Positions 51,745 through 61,177 of a stretch of DNA of 64,000 nt are shown here, one piece after another (position 1 is the stretch's first letter; each line of letters starts with the position of its first letter). This DNA comes from Aestuariibacter sp. (GTDB lineage: Bacteria; Pseudomonadota; Gammaproteobacteria; Enterobacterales; Alteromonadaceae): contig CP051238.1 in assembly GCA_017794925.1 (NCBI GenBank), positions 4,389,021-4,453,020 of the forward strand. The letters are read 5' to 3'. A model generated the notes under the pieces. It saw nothing but the letters and a program-made list of their open reading frames with translations, had not been told where the DNA came from and did no database searches. The translations under genes were made by a program, and so were the position numbers.

Positions 51745-52168
51745 CAAATGGAAAGCTTTCACCGTCTGGTGAATAGTTGTAGGTAGCGCCCAGCACAAAG
51801 CCCGACTTTCCCTGGCCGCTGAAATAAATTTTCGCGCCGATAGATCCGCCTAGCTTTCGGTCGTATTCAACATAGCCGGTCCCATCACCTACAGAGTCGA
51901 TCTCCATGATCCCGCCATACAAACCCAGCGCAAAATGACGATTCACAAAGTAATTGGCCCCTACACCAGCCCCCAAGCTATATTCTTCTTTCGAAGGACT
52001 GTCTAACATGCCTGAGGCCACATACACCTCAAGTGATTTGATGGGGGTAGGCATGACCACCTGTGCGCCAAATCCGCCGTACTCAATACCTGCGCCGGTT
52101 TCAAGGTACACCTGTTGTTTCGCAACGGCCACTGTTGGTAACAAGGCCAGTAACATCCATGCTTTCAT
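51722..52168 (-). CDS. Small outer-membrane beta-barrel protein
   Basis: A 148-residue exported protein with signal MKAWMLLALLPTVAVA. The body alternates hydrophobic and polar residues with aromatic ends (YLETGAGIEYGGFGAQVVM, YFVNRHFALGLYGGIMEI, GFVLGATYNYSPD) and finishes SLAYRY, all typical of an eight-strand outer-membrane barrel. Function is not known; relatives of OmpW or YfaZ type are possible. The 23-base tail-to-tail overlap with the solute-binding-like gene is unusual but both frames look genuine. It is downstream of nothing on its strand except arcB, whose stop is 58 bases away on the other side. Confidence 0.75.
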   Translation of the reverse strand: MKAWMLLALLPTVAVAKQQVYLETGAGIEYGGFGAQVVMPTPIKSLEVYVASGMLDSPSKEEYSLGAGVGANYFVNRHFALGLYGGIMEIDSVGDGTGYVEYDRKLGGSIGAKIYFSGQGKSGFVLGATYNYSPDGESFPFVSLAYRY

Positions 52169-52226
52169 TTGATTCTCAATACTGCGATTAACGACTTTTT
52201 AGTTGCTCAAACGACCAGAAAGTTCA

Positions 52227-54590
52227 TTAGTCATCAATCATTTGTTCATTTAGCCAATTGTGTAAGGTATCCATGTCTTTCTGCACAGCCATTTGCAATT
52301 CTTCAACCCAGTCGTGCACATTCTGCCACCAGGCCGGGTGATCACCCTGCTGAATCTGATTGGCAATGCGCTGCACCCGAGCCAAACCAACTGATCCTGC
52401 AGCACCTTTAATTTTATGGGCCTGGGCACAAACTTCAGATTTTTCATCAGCACTCAGACTAAGCTGAAGTATTTCCATGTATTCCGGCATTTTCTCATGG
52501 AACACTTTTACGCTGGCGCGCACCATGTCTTCACCAATGGTATCGACCAGCATTTGTAGCAAGTCCATGTCCAGAACATTCGTGAGCTGTTTACTGGTGT
52601 CTACCTTTGGCTTTTCACCCGATGAGATCGCAGGCGCCGTATCCGCATCAGGCTCGGCAAACAGTAAATTAAGTACTTCAATGACACGGCTCTTCTTCAC
52701 CGGCTTGGCAATAACATCGTCCATGCCATTTTGCAGGTATTCCTCGCGTTTCTTGATCACATTGGCGGTCAGTGCCACGATGGGCGTTTGCATTACCAAA
52801 TCTTCTTCAATCACGGTAGCGGCAACGTCAAAGCCCGTCATGTCCGGCAGTTGTATATCCAGCAAGATCAGGTCGTAAGTGGTCTCACGAATTTTATCAA
52901 TAGCTTCCTGACCCGTCATCGCCACATCGACGTTCTGGCCTAGCTTTTCGAGTAACGCCTTGGCCACCATGACGTTTAATTCGATGTCCTCAACCAACAG
53001 AATATTCAGGCCGGTAACCTGAAGTTGTTCAACCTGCATTGGTCGCTTGGAAATTTGCAGTGGCAATTCAACCGTAAAGCGCGTTCCTCTGCCCTGCTTG
53101 CTTTCTACACGAATGTCTCCCTGCATCAAATCAACCATCTGCTTACAAATAGCCAGGCCGATTCCGGTGCCGGTAGCAGACTGGTGATCAGGATGGTCAA
53201 CCTGATAATACATAGCGAAGATTTTGTCTATTTCGCTGTCCGGGATCCCTACGCCAGTATCTTCGATAACAAAGGTAACCAGTGACACATCGTTATCTGG
53301 TCGGGACGCAGATACGGTTAAGGTAACATGCCCTTTCTGGGTAAACTTCACCGCGTTAAACAAAATATTCCACAATATCTGGCGCAGACGCGTGCCGTCT
53401 ACTTCAACCAGTTTTGGTAGCGGGTCATTGATATTGGTGATCAGCTCGAGGGACTTGTCTGCCGCCAGCAGGCGTATGATTGAACTTAGTTCTTCCGTAA
53501 AGTCACGCAAAGACACTGTTTTCAGCGACAGCTCCAGCTTGTCACGTTCCAGCTTGTCCATATCGATAATATCGTTGAAGATATTCCCCAGCGTTATAGC
53601 ACTGGCATAGATTGTACTGACCCAGCCCCATTGCTCCTGAGTCAGTTCGGTGTCACGTAACATACGGCTAAGGCCAACAATACCATTGAGCGGCGTTCTC
53701 AACTCATGACTAATAGTGGCAATAAAGCGGGTCTTGTCGTTACTGGCTTTGGCTGCCGCATTTTCTGCCTGCTTACGTTCTGTCATGTCACGACCGAAGG
53801 CTAACAACCCCAGGCGGTTTCCTTCCTGATCGAAAAACGGCACTTTACGCATTTCAAAGTAGCGGCGACGACCATCCGCAAATCGCAACCAGAGTTCCTC
53901 AGTAATACTTGCGTTGGCTTCCAGTACTTCGTGATCACTGGCCACCACCTGGCGAGCAAGATCTTCTTCGTATACATCATGCGGCGTCAGGCCAAGCAAT
54001 TGCTTTTCGGTCTTGCCAGTCATTTGCTCTGCCACGCGGTTACATCCGGCAAAGCGTCCTTCTTCATTGCGGTAATAAATAAGATCCGGTGAGGCATCAA
54101 TGATAGAGCGCAACAACGTAGACAAACGACGAGCCTGAGCCTCCTGCTCAGATTTATCCTGGATTTCTTTTTCCAGTTCTTTGAAAACGGTTTCGCGTTC
54201 TTCCTGAGCGTGCTTGCGCTGCTCGATTTCGTGATTCAACTGACGAATATTATTCTGCAGCTCACGATTCAGAAATACGTCCTCTTCACGCAAATGCTCT
54301 AACTGGCTCACCACATCTTTCAGGTTCGTGCGTGAACTTTCCAATTGTTTGACCAACTCGCTGAAAAAATACAACACCCAGGGGGCAGAGAGCATAGTCA
54401 GGATTACAGCACTGATAAAGTCATCTGGCTCTACTTCACTGCCAAGGCTAAGACGAATAACGTACGACCCACCCACGGTAAATCCCAACGTTAATACAAC
54501 AAACAACACACTGAGTTTAATGGTACCAAAACGCTGCACAAACTGAGCAAATCGAATGGCCCATGAATCGTTGGGGGTTTCCTGATGCAT
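52227..54590 (-). CDS. arcB: Aerobic respiration control sensor kinase ArcB
   Basis: ArcB is the inner-membrane hybrid kinase that phosphorylates ArcA when the quinone pool is reduced. It has 787 residues: two transmembrane helices (~24-45 and ~58-79), a leucine-zipper-like coiled coil, PAS (~155-275), HisKA with H295 in ISHELRTPLNGIVGLSRM, HATPase (DTGVGIPDSEIDKIFAMYYQVDH), receiver with D578 and Hpt with H725. These match E. coli H292, D576 and H717. One of the two redox cysteines is kept (C183 in GCNR) but the other position is tyrosine (Y244 in RRRYFEMRKVP). It is divergent from gltB, as in enteric bacteria. Confidence 0.95.
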   Translation of the reverse strand: MHQETPNDSWAIRFAQFVQRFGTIKLSVLFVVLTLGFTVGGSYVIRLSLGSEVEPDDFISAVILTMLSAPWVLYFFSELVKQLESSRTNLKDVVSQLEHLREEDVFLNRELQNNIRQLNHEIEQRKHAQEERETVFKELEKEIQDKSEQEAQARRLSTLLRSIIDASPDLIYYRNEEGRFAGCNRVAEQMTGKTEKQLLGLTPHDVYEEDLARQVVASDHEVLEANASITEELWLRFADGRRRYFEMRKVPFFDQEGNRLGLLAFGRDMTERKQAENAAAKASNDKTRFIATISHELRTPLNGIVGLSRMLRDTELTQEQWGWVSTIYASAITLGNIFNDIIDMDKLERDKLELSLKTVSLRDFTEELSSIIRLLAADKSLELITNINDPLPKLVEVDGTRLRQILWNILFNAVKFTQKGHVTLTVSASRPDNDVSLVTFVIEDTGVGIPDSEIDKIFAMYYQVDHPDHQSATGTGIGLAICKQMVDLMQGDIRVESKQGRGTRFTVELPLQISKRPMQVEQLQVTGLNILLVEDIELNVMVAKALLEKLGQNVDVAMTGQEAIDKIRETTYDLILLDIQLPDMTGFDVAATVIEEDLVMQTPIVALTANVIKKREEYLQNGMDDVIAKPVKKSRVIEVLNLLFAEPDADTAPAISSGEKPKVDTSKQLTNVLDMDLLQMLVDTIGEDMVRASVKVFHEKMPEYMEILQLSLSADEKSEVCAQAHKIKGAAGSVGLARVQRIANQIQQGDHPAWWQNVHDWVEELQMAVQKDMDTLHNWLNEQMIDD

Positions 54591-54877
54591 AACAACACTA
54601 TACTGACATAATTTGCAGCCATCCTAACAGACCTTGCAAGGCAGTAAAATAACCCCGGGAAGCGATGGTAAAACGAAAGCATTACAAATTTGCAAAAACA
54701 GGGTAAAATAGCGTCACTAAATCGTTGATTGCCGTTCGCGCGTCAAAAATCCCTACTCCATGCCACACCGCGCAAACAGGATAAAGATTCAAAAGCAGTC
54801 ATGCTATTTGGGTAATTACCCGCCATAGATGACTATTTATGCAACTTAAGTTTAATTTCAACGGTCGCGTTTACGCT

Positions 54878-54911
54878 AATCACAACAACAATCATAAAAT
54901 ATATTGTGATT
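54878..54911. promoter_or_regulatory. AATCACAA / TTGTGATT inverted repeat upstream of gltB
   Basis: An eight-base perfect inverted repeat with an 18-base AT-rich spacer, about 320 bases before gltB in the arcB-gltB gap. It may be a regulator site or a stem. The 642-base gap otherwise holds a CRP-like site, a small CCGATT/AATCGG hairpin (54999-55016) and AT-rich sequence without other genes that I can support. Confidence 0.35.
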
Positions 54912-54980
54912 TTTTGACTCGTAAAATTAAGCATAAATTGCTGAAATGTAATAACAATAAAGATGGTATACGATTTCTGA

Positions 54981-54996
54981 TGTGCTATCGCTCACA
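54981..54996. promoter_or_regulatory. CRP-like site upstream of gltB
   Basis: TGTGC-TATCGC-TCACA matches the CRP consensus TGTGA-N6-TCACA at nine of ten fixed bases, with AT flanks. It is about 235 bases before the gltB ATG, so it could activate gltBD or act on the divergent arcB side. Confidence 0.55.
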
Positions 54997-55232
54997 TTCC
55001 GATTGATTTTAATCGGCAATGCCGGTATGTTGTACGGCCCGCTAGGCAATAGTGCATAAAAATGCGGTACACGACTGGTATCCACAATAATAATTAACGA
55101 CAAACCCAGCGCAGACTGATTTTCTTTTATTTTCAGTCACTAAACAACGCGTTGTAACGCAGCTGTGAGGCCGACTCTGGTCATAAAACACAGCGCATAC
55201 CTTGCCCAGTCAAAGGTTGAAGGAGTTAAGAG

Positions 55233-58200
55233 ATGAGTTTATATAATCCCAACGATTCACGGGATAACTGTGGATTCGGTTTGATTGCCCATACAACAGG
55301 CGAAGCCAGCCACACACTGGTAAGAACTGCTATTGAAGGCCTTGATCGCATGCAACACCGTGGCGGTATCGCTGCTGACGGTAAAACAGGCGATGGCTGT
55401 GGCTTACTATTACAAAAGCCAGATGCATTCTTTCAACACGTTGCAGAGCAACACGGTTGGAAGCTAAGCAAAAAATACGCAGTTGGTATGATTTTCCTCA
55501 ATCAGGATGAGACCCTGGCGCAAGCAGCGCGTGACGTATTAAATGAAGAGCTCGAAAAAGAGACCCTTACCGTAGTGGGCTGGCGTAAAGTGCCGGTAAA
55601 CCACGACGTACTGGGTGAACTGGCTCTGACCGGCGTGCCGCAAATCGAACAAGTGTTCGTTAATGCCCCGGCAGGCTGGCGTAAGCGCGATCTTGAACGC
55701 CGCCTTTATATGGTGCGTCGCCGTGCAGAAAAACGTCTGGAAGAAGACAGCGAATTTTACGTTGCCTGTTTATCAGGTCTGGTAACCATATATAAAGGCC
55801 TGGTCATGCCGCGTGACTTGCCGGCGTTTTATAAAGATTTGGCAGACGAGAAGCTGAAGAGTGCAATCTGTGTATTCCACCAGCGTTTCTCAACCAACAC
55901 GTTACCTAAATGGCCGCTGGCCCAACCGTTCCGCTTCCTGGCTCACAACGGTGAAATCAATACCATTAAAGGTAACCGTGACTGGGCCATGGCGCGTACC
56001 GGTAAATTTGCTACGCCACTGATCCCTGATTTGAAAGAAGCAGCCCCATTCGTAAACACTGAAGGGTCTGACTCATCATCACTTGATAACATGCTGGAAC
56101 TGTTCCTGGCTGGCGGTATGGATTTATTCCGCGCCATGCGCTTACTGGTTCCACCAGCCTATCAAAATAACAACACCATGGATCCAAAACTGCGTGCATT
56201 CTATGAGTTTAACTCAATGCACATGGAGCCTTGGGATGGCCCTGCGGGTATCGTATTGACCAACGGTCGTCACGTTGCCTGTAACCTGGACCGCAACGGT
56301 TTGCGTCCTGCTCGTTATGTCGTCACTAAAAACGGCTTTATTACCCTGGCATCAGAAGTGGGTATCTGGGATTACGAACCAGAAGACGTGTTAGAGAAAG
56401 GCCGTGTAGGCCCGGGTGAAATGCTTGCTGTGGATACCTACACAGGTAAAATCTGGCGTTCAACCGAAATCGACGATGAACTGAAAGAACGTCACCCGTA
56501 CCACGAGTGGCTGGAAAAACACATCCGTCATTTAACACCTATTGAAAAAATGGATGCATCGCTAATCGGTCAGCGCGTCTTTGACGACGACACCATGGCG
56601 GTCTACCACAAGCTGTTTAACTACAGCTATGAAGAAATTCATCAGGTTATAAAGGTACTGGGTAAAGACGGCCAGGAAGCCGTTGGCTCAATGGGTGACG
56701 ATACCCCAATGGCCGTACTGTCTTCAAAGCACCGTACCCTGTATGACTATTTCCGTCAGCAGTTTGCTCAGGTAACCAACCCGCCAATCGATCCATTGCG
56801 TGAAAACCACGTTATGTCACTGGCGACTTGCGTTGGCCGCGAGCAAAACGTATTTAGCGAAACCAGTGGTTACGCTGACCGCGTCCTGTTTGAGTCACCG
56901 GTGTTAATGTATACCGACCTCAAACAGCTGCGTGAATTTAACCCGGAAAACTACTACTCCGAGATCATCGATCTGCAGTACAGCGCGGAAGAAGGCCTGA
57001 AAAAAGCCATCGAGCGTATCTGTAATGAAGTAGAGTACCTGGTTAAACAAAAACGTGCGGCCTTTGTGATTCTGTCAGATCGCAATATCAAGCCAAATCG
57101 TTTACCTATTCCTGCTGCGATGGCGACCGGTGCGGTTCACCGTCGTTTAGTTGACAACCAGTTGCGTTGTGACGCGAACATCGTAGTAGAAACGGCATCA
57201 GCCCGTGACCCGCATCACTTTGCAGTATTGATTGGTTTAGGCGCAACGGCGATTTATCCGTTCCTGGCCTATGAAACCATTGAACAGCTGTGTGAAAAAG
57301 GCGATCTGGACGTTTCAGCCATGCAAGCCATGCTGAACTACCGTAAAGGCATCAACAAAGGCCTTTACAAGATCATGTCCAAAATGGGTATCAGCACTGT
57401 GGCCAGCTACCGTAGCTCGAAACTGTTCGAAGCTATTGGTATCAGCCAGGAAGTCATGGACCTGTGCTTTAAAGGCGTCACGTCACGTCTTGAAGGTGCA
57501 AACTTCGACGACTTCCAGCAAGACGTTATTAACCTGTCACGTATTGCCTGGTTAAAACGCAAGAAGATCTCTCATGGTGGTTTGCTGAAATATGTACACG
57601 ATGGTGAATACCATGCGTACAACCCGGATGTAGTTAAAACACTGCAAACCGCTGTGGTTACTGGTAAGTACGAAGATTATCAGGAATATGCAACGCTGGT
57701 TAACGAGCGTTCACCGTCGCATTTGCGCGATTTGATGAAGCTGAACCCGGCTAACCAACCAATCGATATCAGCGAAGTTGAGCCTGCGGAAAACCTGTTC
57801 CCACGCTTTGACACGGCCGCGATGTCTATTGGTGCATTGAGCCCGGAAGCGCATGAAGCACTGGCCATTGCGATGAACCGGTTAGGCGGTCAGTCTAACT
57901 CAGGTGAAGGTGGCGAGGATCCTAAGCGCTTCAACACAGAGAGAAACTCTAAGATTAAGCAGGTGGCATCGGGTCGTTTCGGTGTAACACCGCACTATCT
58001 GGTTAACGCCAGCGTAATTCAGATTAAGGTTGCCCAGGGTGCGAAGCCTGGTGAAGGTGGTCAGCTACCGGGTGACAAAGTCAATAAGTATATCGCACAG
58101 CTGCGTTTCTCGGTGCCAGGTGTAACCCTAATTTCGCCACCGCCGCATCACGACATATACTCTATTGAAGATTTAGCTCAGTTGATCTTCGACCTGAAGC

Positions 58201-59696
58201 AAGTGAACCCAACCGCACTTATTTCAGTGAAGCTTGTATCTGAGCCCGGTGTAGGCACCATTGCAACTGGTGTTGCTAAAGCCTATGCCGATCTTATAAC
58301 CATCTCTGGCTATGACGGCGGTACAGGTGCAAGCCCGTTAACGTCGGTAAAATATGCCGGAAGTCCGTTTGAGTTAGGTCTGTCTGAGACGCAACAAGCG
58401 TTAGTCGAAAATGGTCTGCGCCATAAAGTACGTGTACAGACCGACGGCGGCTTGAAAACGGGTCTGGACGTAATTAAAGCAGCGATCATGGGTGCGGAAA
58501 GCTTCGGCTTTGGTACTGGTCCAATGGTTGCCCTCGGTTGTAAATACCTGCGTATTTGCCACCTGAACAACTGTGCAACAGGTGTTGCAACACAGGACGA
58601 AAAACTGCGTAGCGACCACTTTATTGGTCTGCCAGAAATGGTAATGAACTACTTTAAGTTTGTTGCGCAGGAAGTACGTGAAATCATGGCTAGCATGGGT
58701 GTGCGTAAGTTCGATGAACTGATCGGCCGCACTGAGCTGTTGTCATTGGTTGACGGTATTACCGCAAAACAGAATCGTCTTGACCTGTCTCCTATCCTGG
58801 CGAAGCCAGTGGCGGGCGACCACACGCATCTGTTCTGTTCTGAAACCACCAATGCGCCACTGGACAAAGGTGTACTGAACGCGAAAATGCTGAAAGACGC
58901 CAAAGAAGCCGTGATTAAAGGCTGTGGTATTAACCTGAGCTACCCAATCCGCAACACTGACCGTTCTGTAGGTGCGTTGTTGTCGGGTGAGATTGCCAAA
59001 CATTACGGCAACCACGACATGGAAGAAATGCCTATCACTGTGACCTTTAAAGGGACAGCGGGTCAGAGCTTTGGTGTCTGGAACGCTGGCGGCCTGAACA
59101 TGTATATCGAGGGCGATGCCAACGATTACGTGGGTAAAGGTATGACAGGCGGTAAGCTGGTTATTCACCCACCGCGTAACGCGGAATTCAACACTCACGA
59201 AAGTGCCATCATGGGTAACACCTGTTTGTATGGTGCAACTGGCGGTAAGCTGTTTGCAGCGGGCCGTGCCGGTGAGCGTTTTGGTGTTCGTAACTCTGGT
59301 GCGATTGCGGTTGTGGAAGGCGTTGGTGACAACGGCTGTGAATACATGACCGGTGGTATCGTTGCGGTGCTGGGTCCGGTAGGCGTGAACTTCGGCGCAG
59401 GTATGACTGGTGGTTTTGCTTACCTGTACGACGAAGGTGATCTGGATCGCCGCGTTAACCCTGAGCTGGTAGAAGTACTGTCGATTGACGACAAAGTGAT
59501 ACTTGCCGAGCACCTGCGTGGCTTGATCAACCAGCATTATGAAGAAACCGGCAGCCAGTTCTCGTTGAGCCTGCTGCATGACTTTGCCAGCACCTTGTCG
59601 AAGTTCAAACTGGTTAAACCGAAGACCAGCGATGTGAAAAACCTGTTGGGCCATATTAGTCGTTCCAGCGCAGAACTGCGCATTCAGGCGCAATAG
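55233..59696 (+). CDS. gltB: Glutamate synthase large subunit
   Basis: GltB transfers the amide nitrogen of glutamine to 2-oxoglutarate, giving two glutamates, and feeds nitrogen into amino acids. The 1487-residue protein begins with a 12-residue leader that must be cut to expose C13 (DNCGFGLIAH), the glutaminase nucleophile. Domains: class II glutaminase (~13-430), central (~450-750), FMN synthase barrel (~800-1220) and the C-terminal beta-helix (GXXGG repeats). 3Fe-4S ligands are C1103, C1109 and C1114 in the CKYLRICHLNNC region. AGGAG precedes the ATG. gltD follows 15 bases later. Confidence 0.97.
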   Translation: MSLYNPNDSRDNCGFGLIAHTTGEASHTLVRTAIEGLDRMQHRGGIAADGKTGDGCGLLLQKPDAFFQHVAEQHGWKLSKKYAVGMIFLNQDETLAQAARDVLNEELEKETLTVVGWRKVPVNHDVLGELALTGVPQIEQVFVNAPAGWRKRDLERRLYMVRRRAEKRLEEDSEFYVACLSGLVTIYKGLVMPRDLPAFYKDLADEKLKSAICVFHQRFSTNTLPKWPLAQPFRFLAHNGEINTIKGNRDWAMARTGKFATPLIPDLKEAAPFVNTEGSDSSSLDNMLELFLAGGMDLFRAMRLLVPPAYQNNNTMDPKLRAFYEFNSMHMEPWDGPAGIVLTNGRHVACNLDRNGLRPARYVVTKNGFITLASEVGIWDYEPEDVLEKGRVGPGEMLAVDTYTGKIWRSTEIDDELKERHPYHEWLEKHIRHLTPIEKMDASLIGQRVFDDDTMAVYHKLFNYSYEEIHQVIKVLGKDGQEAVGSMGDDTPMAVLSSKHRTLYDYFRQQFAQVTNPPIDPLRENHVMSLATCVGREQNVFSETSGYADRVLFESPVLMYTDLKQLREFNPENYYSEIIDLQYSAEEGLKKAIERICNEVEYLVKQKRAAFVILSDRNIKPNRLPIPAAMATGAVHRRLVDNQLRCDANIVVETASARDPHHFAVLIGLGATAIYPFLAYETIEQLCEKGDLDVSAMQAMLNYRKGINKGLYKIMSKMGISTVASYRSSKLFEAIGISQEVMDLCFKGVTSRLEGANFDDFQQDVINLSRIAWLKRKKISHGGLLKYVHDGEYHAYNPDVVKTLQTAVVTGKYEDYQEYATLVNERSPSHLRDLMKLNPANQPIDISEVEPAENLFPRFDTAAMSIGALSPEAHEALAIAMNRLGGQSNSGEGGEDPKRFNTERNSKIKQVASGRFGVTPHYLVNASVIQIKVAQGAKPGEGGQLPGDKVNKYIAQLRFSVPGVTLISPPPHHDIYSIEDLAQLIFDLKQVNPTALISVKLVSEPGVGTIATGVAKAYADLITISGYDGGTGASPLTSVKYAGSPFELGLSETQQALVENGLRHKVRVQTDGGLKTGLDVIKAAIMGAESFGFGTGPMVALGCKYLRICHLNNCATGVATQDEKLRSDHFIGLPEMVMNYFKFVAQEVREIMASMGVRKFDELIGRTELLSLVDGITAKQNRLDLSPILAKPVAGDHTHLFCSETTNAPLDKGVLNAKMLKDAKEAVIKGCGINLSYPIRNTDRSVGALLSGEIAKHYGNHDMEEMPITVTFKGTAGQSFGVWNAGGLNMYIEGDANDYVGKGMTGGKLVIHPPRNAEFNTHESAIMGNTCLYGATGGKLFAAGRAGERFGVRNSGAIAVVEGVGDNGCEYMTGGIVAVLGPVGVNFGAGMTGGFAYLYDEGDLDRRVNPELVEVLSIDDKVILAEHLRGLINQHYEETGSQFSLSLLHDFASTLSKFKLVKPKTSDVKNLLGHISRSSAELRIQAQ

Positions 59697-59711
59697 TGAG
59701 GTGAGAAGATA

Positions 59712-61127
59712 ATGGCTAAGAATGTTTATCAGTTTGTTGATGTAGAAAGAATTGATCCGCCGAAAAAGCCCATCGTGGAGCGTAAAACCGGATTTGCTGA
59801 AATCTATCATCCACTTACCTCTTCGCAGGCGGAAGGCCAGGCCGACCGCTGCCTGGACTGCGGTAACCCATACTGTGAGTGGAAGTGTCCGGTACACAAC
59901 TACATTCCACAGTGGCTGGCACTGGCGAATGAAGGCAAGATCATGGAAGCGGCCGAGCTGTCGCACAAAACCAATAGCTTGCCTGAAGTCTGTGGTCGCG
60001 TATGTCCACAGGACCGTCTGTGCGAAGGGTCATGTACCCTGAACGATGAGTTCGGTGCTGTCACCATTGGTTCGATTGAAAAATACATTACCGATACCGC
60101 CTTTAAAATGGGCTGGCGTCCGGATATGTCAGGTGTGACCTGGACAGACAAAAAAGTTGCTATCGTAGGTGCGGGTCCTGCCGGCCTTGCGTGTGCCGAT
60201 ATCCTGGTACGTAACGGTGTTAAGCCAGTGGTGTTCGACAAGTACGAAGAAATCGGCGGCCTGCTGACCTTCGGTATTCCGTCGTTCAAACTGGAAAAAG
60301 ACGTGATTAAACTGCGTCGCGAGATCTTCACTGAAATGGGTGTTGAGTTTGTTCTGAACACCGAAATCGGTAAAGACATTGCGTTCCAGCAATTACTGGA
60401 CGACTACGATGCCGTCTTCCTGGGCATGGGTACATACAAGTACATGAAAGGCGGATTCGAACACGAATCAGCGCCTGGCGTATACGATGCCCTGCCATTC
60501 CTGGTCTCTAACACGAACCGTGTAATGGGACTGGAAAAAGACGCGGCTGACTACATCGACATGAAAGGCAAGAAAGTGGTCGTACTCGGTGGTGGTGATA
60601 CCACCATGGACTGCGTACGTACTTCTATTCGCCAGGACGCGGCCAGCGTAACTTGTGCCTATCGTCGTGACGAAGCCAGCATGCCGGGTTCACGCCGTGA
60701 AGTGGTTAACGCCAAAGAAGAAGGCGTGAAGTTCGAGTTCAACGTCATGCCATTAGACATCGCCGTTGACGAAGCGGGCAATGCCACGGGTGTTAAACTG
60801 GTTCGCACAGAAATGGGCGCGCCGGATGCACAGGGTCGTCGTAGCCCGGTTGTAGTTGAAGGCTCAGAGTTTGTATTAGAAGCCGATGCCGTGATTATTG
60901 CATTTGGTTTCCAACCTAGCCCAGCGCCTTGGTTTGGTGACTTCGGTATCATTCTGGATGAAAAAGGCCGTGTTCGCGCACCTGCCAACGGTAAGTTTGC
61001 TTACCAGACGTCCAACCCGAAAATCTTCGCCGGTGGCGATATGGTTCGTGGTAGTGACCTGGTTGTAACCGCGATTGACGAAGGCCGTAAAGCGGCTGAC
61101 GGCATCATGGACTACATTGGCGTATAA
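59712..61127 (+). CDS. gltD: Glutamate synthase small subunit
   Basis: GltD passes electrons from NADPH through FAD and 4Fe-4S clusters to GltB. The 471-residue protein has an N-terminal cysteine-rich ferredoxin-like region (CLDCGNPYCEWKCPVHNYIPQWL and CGRVCPQDRLCEGSC), an FAD loop VGAGPAGLACADILVRNG near 150, NADPH loop LGGGDTTMDCVR near 297, and a final FAGGDMVRGSDLVVTAIDEGRKAADGI. It closes the gltBD operon. A strong terminator lies 24 bases after its stop. Confidence 0.97.
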   Translation: MAKNVYQFVDVERIDPPKKPIVERKTGFAEIYHPLTSSQAEGQADRCLDCGNPYCEWKCPVHNYIPQWLALANEGKIMEAAELSHKTNSLPEVCGRVCPQDRLCEGSCTLNDEFGAVTIGSIEKYITDTAFKMGWRPDMSGVTWTDKKVAIVGAGPAGLACADILVRNGVKPVVFDKYEEIGGLLTFGIPSFKLEKDVIKLRREIFTEMGVEFVLNTEIGKDIAFQQLLDDYDAVFLGMGTYKYMKGGFEHESAPGVYDALPFLVSNTNRVMGLEKDAADYIDMKGKKVVVLGGGDTTMDCVRTSIRQDAASVTCAYRRDEASMPGSRREVVNAKEEGVKFEFNVMPLDIAVDEAGNATGVKLVRTEMGAPDAQGRRSPVVVEGSEFVLEADAVIIAFGFQPSPAPWFGDFGIILDEKGRVRAPANGKFAYQTSNPKIFAGGDMVRGSDLVVTAIDEGRKAADGIMDYIGV

Positions 61128-61151
61128 GCCACATCCAACGCTGTAAATATC

Positions 61152-61177
61152 AAAACGGAGCCTGATGGCTCCGTTTT
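61152..61177. terminator. Bidirectional terminator between gltD and the PanE-like gene
   Basis: AAAACGGAGCC pairs perfectly with GGCTCCGTTTT over 11 bases around TGAT and runs into TTTTTT. It lies at the 3' ends of both converging genes. Confidence 0.92.

Noticed and set aside
58743..59966. A 407-residue open frame on the minus strand opposite gltB-gltD
   Set aside because: It lies wholly opposite two unmistakable genes with conserved motifs, has no recognisable domain or ribosome site, and looks like a shadow of codon bias on the real strand.
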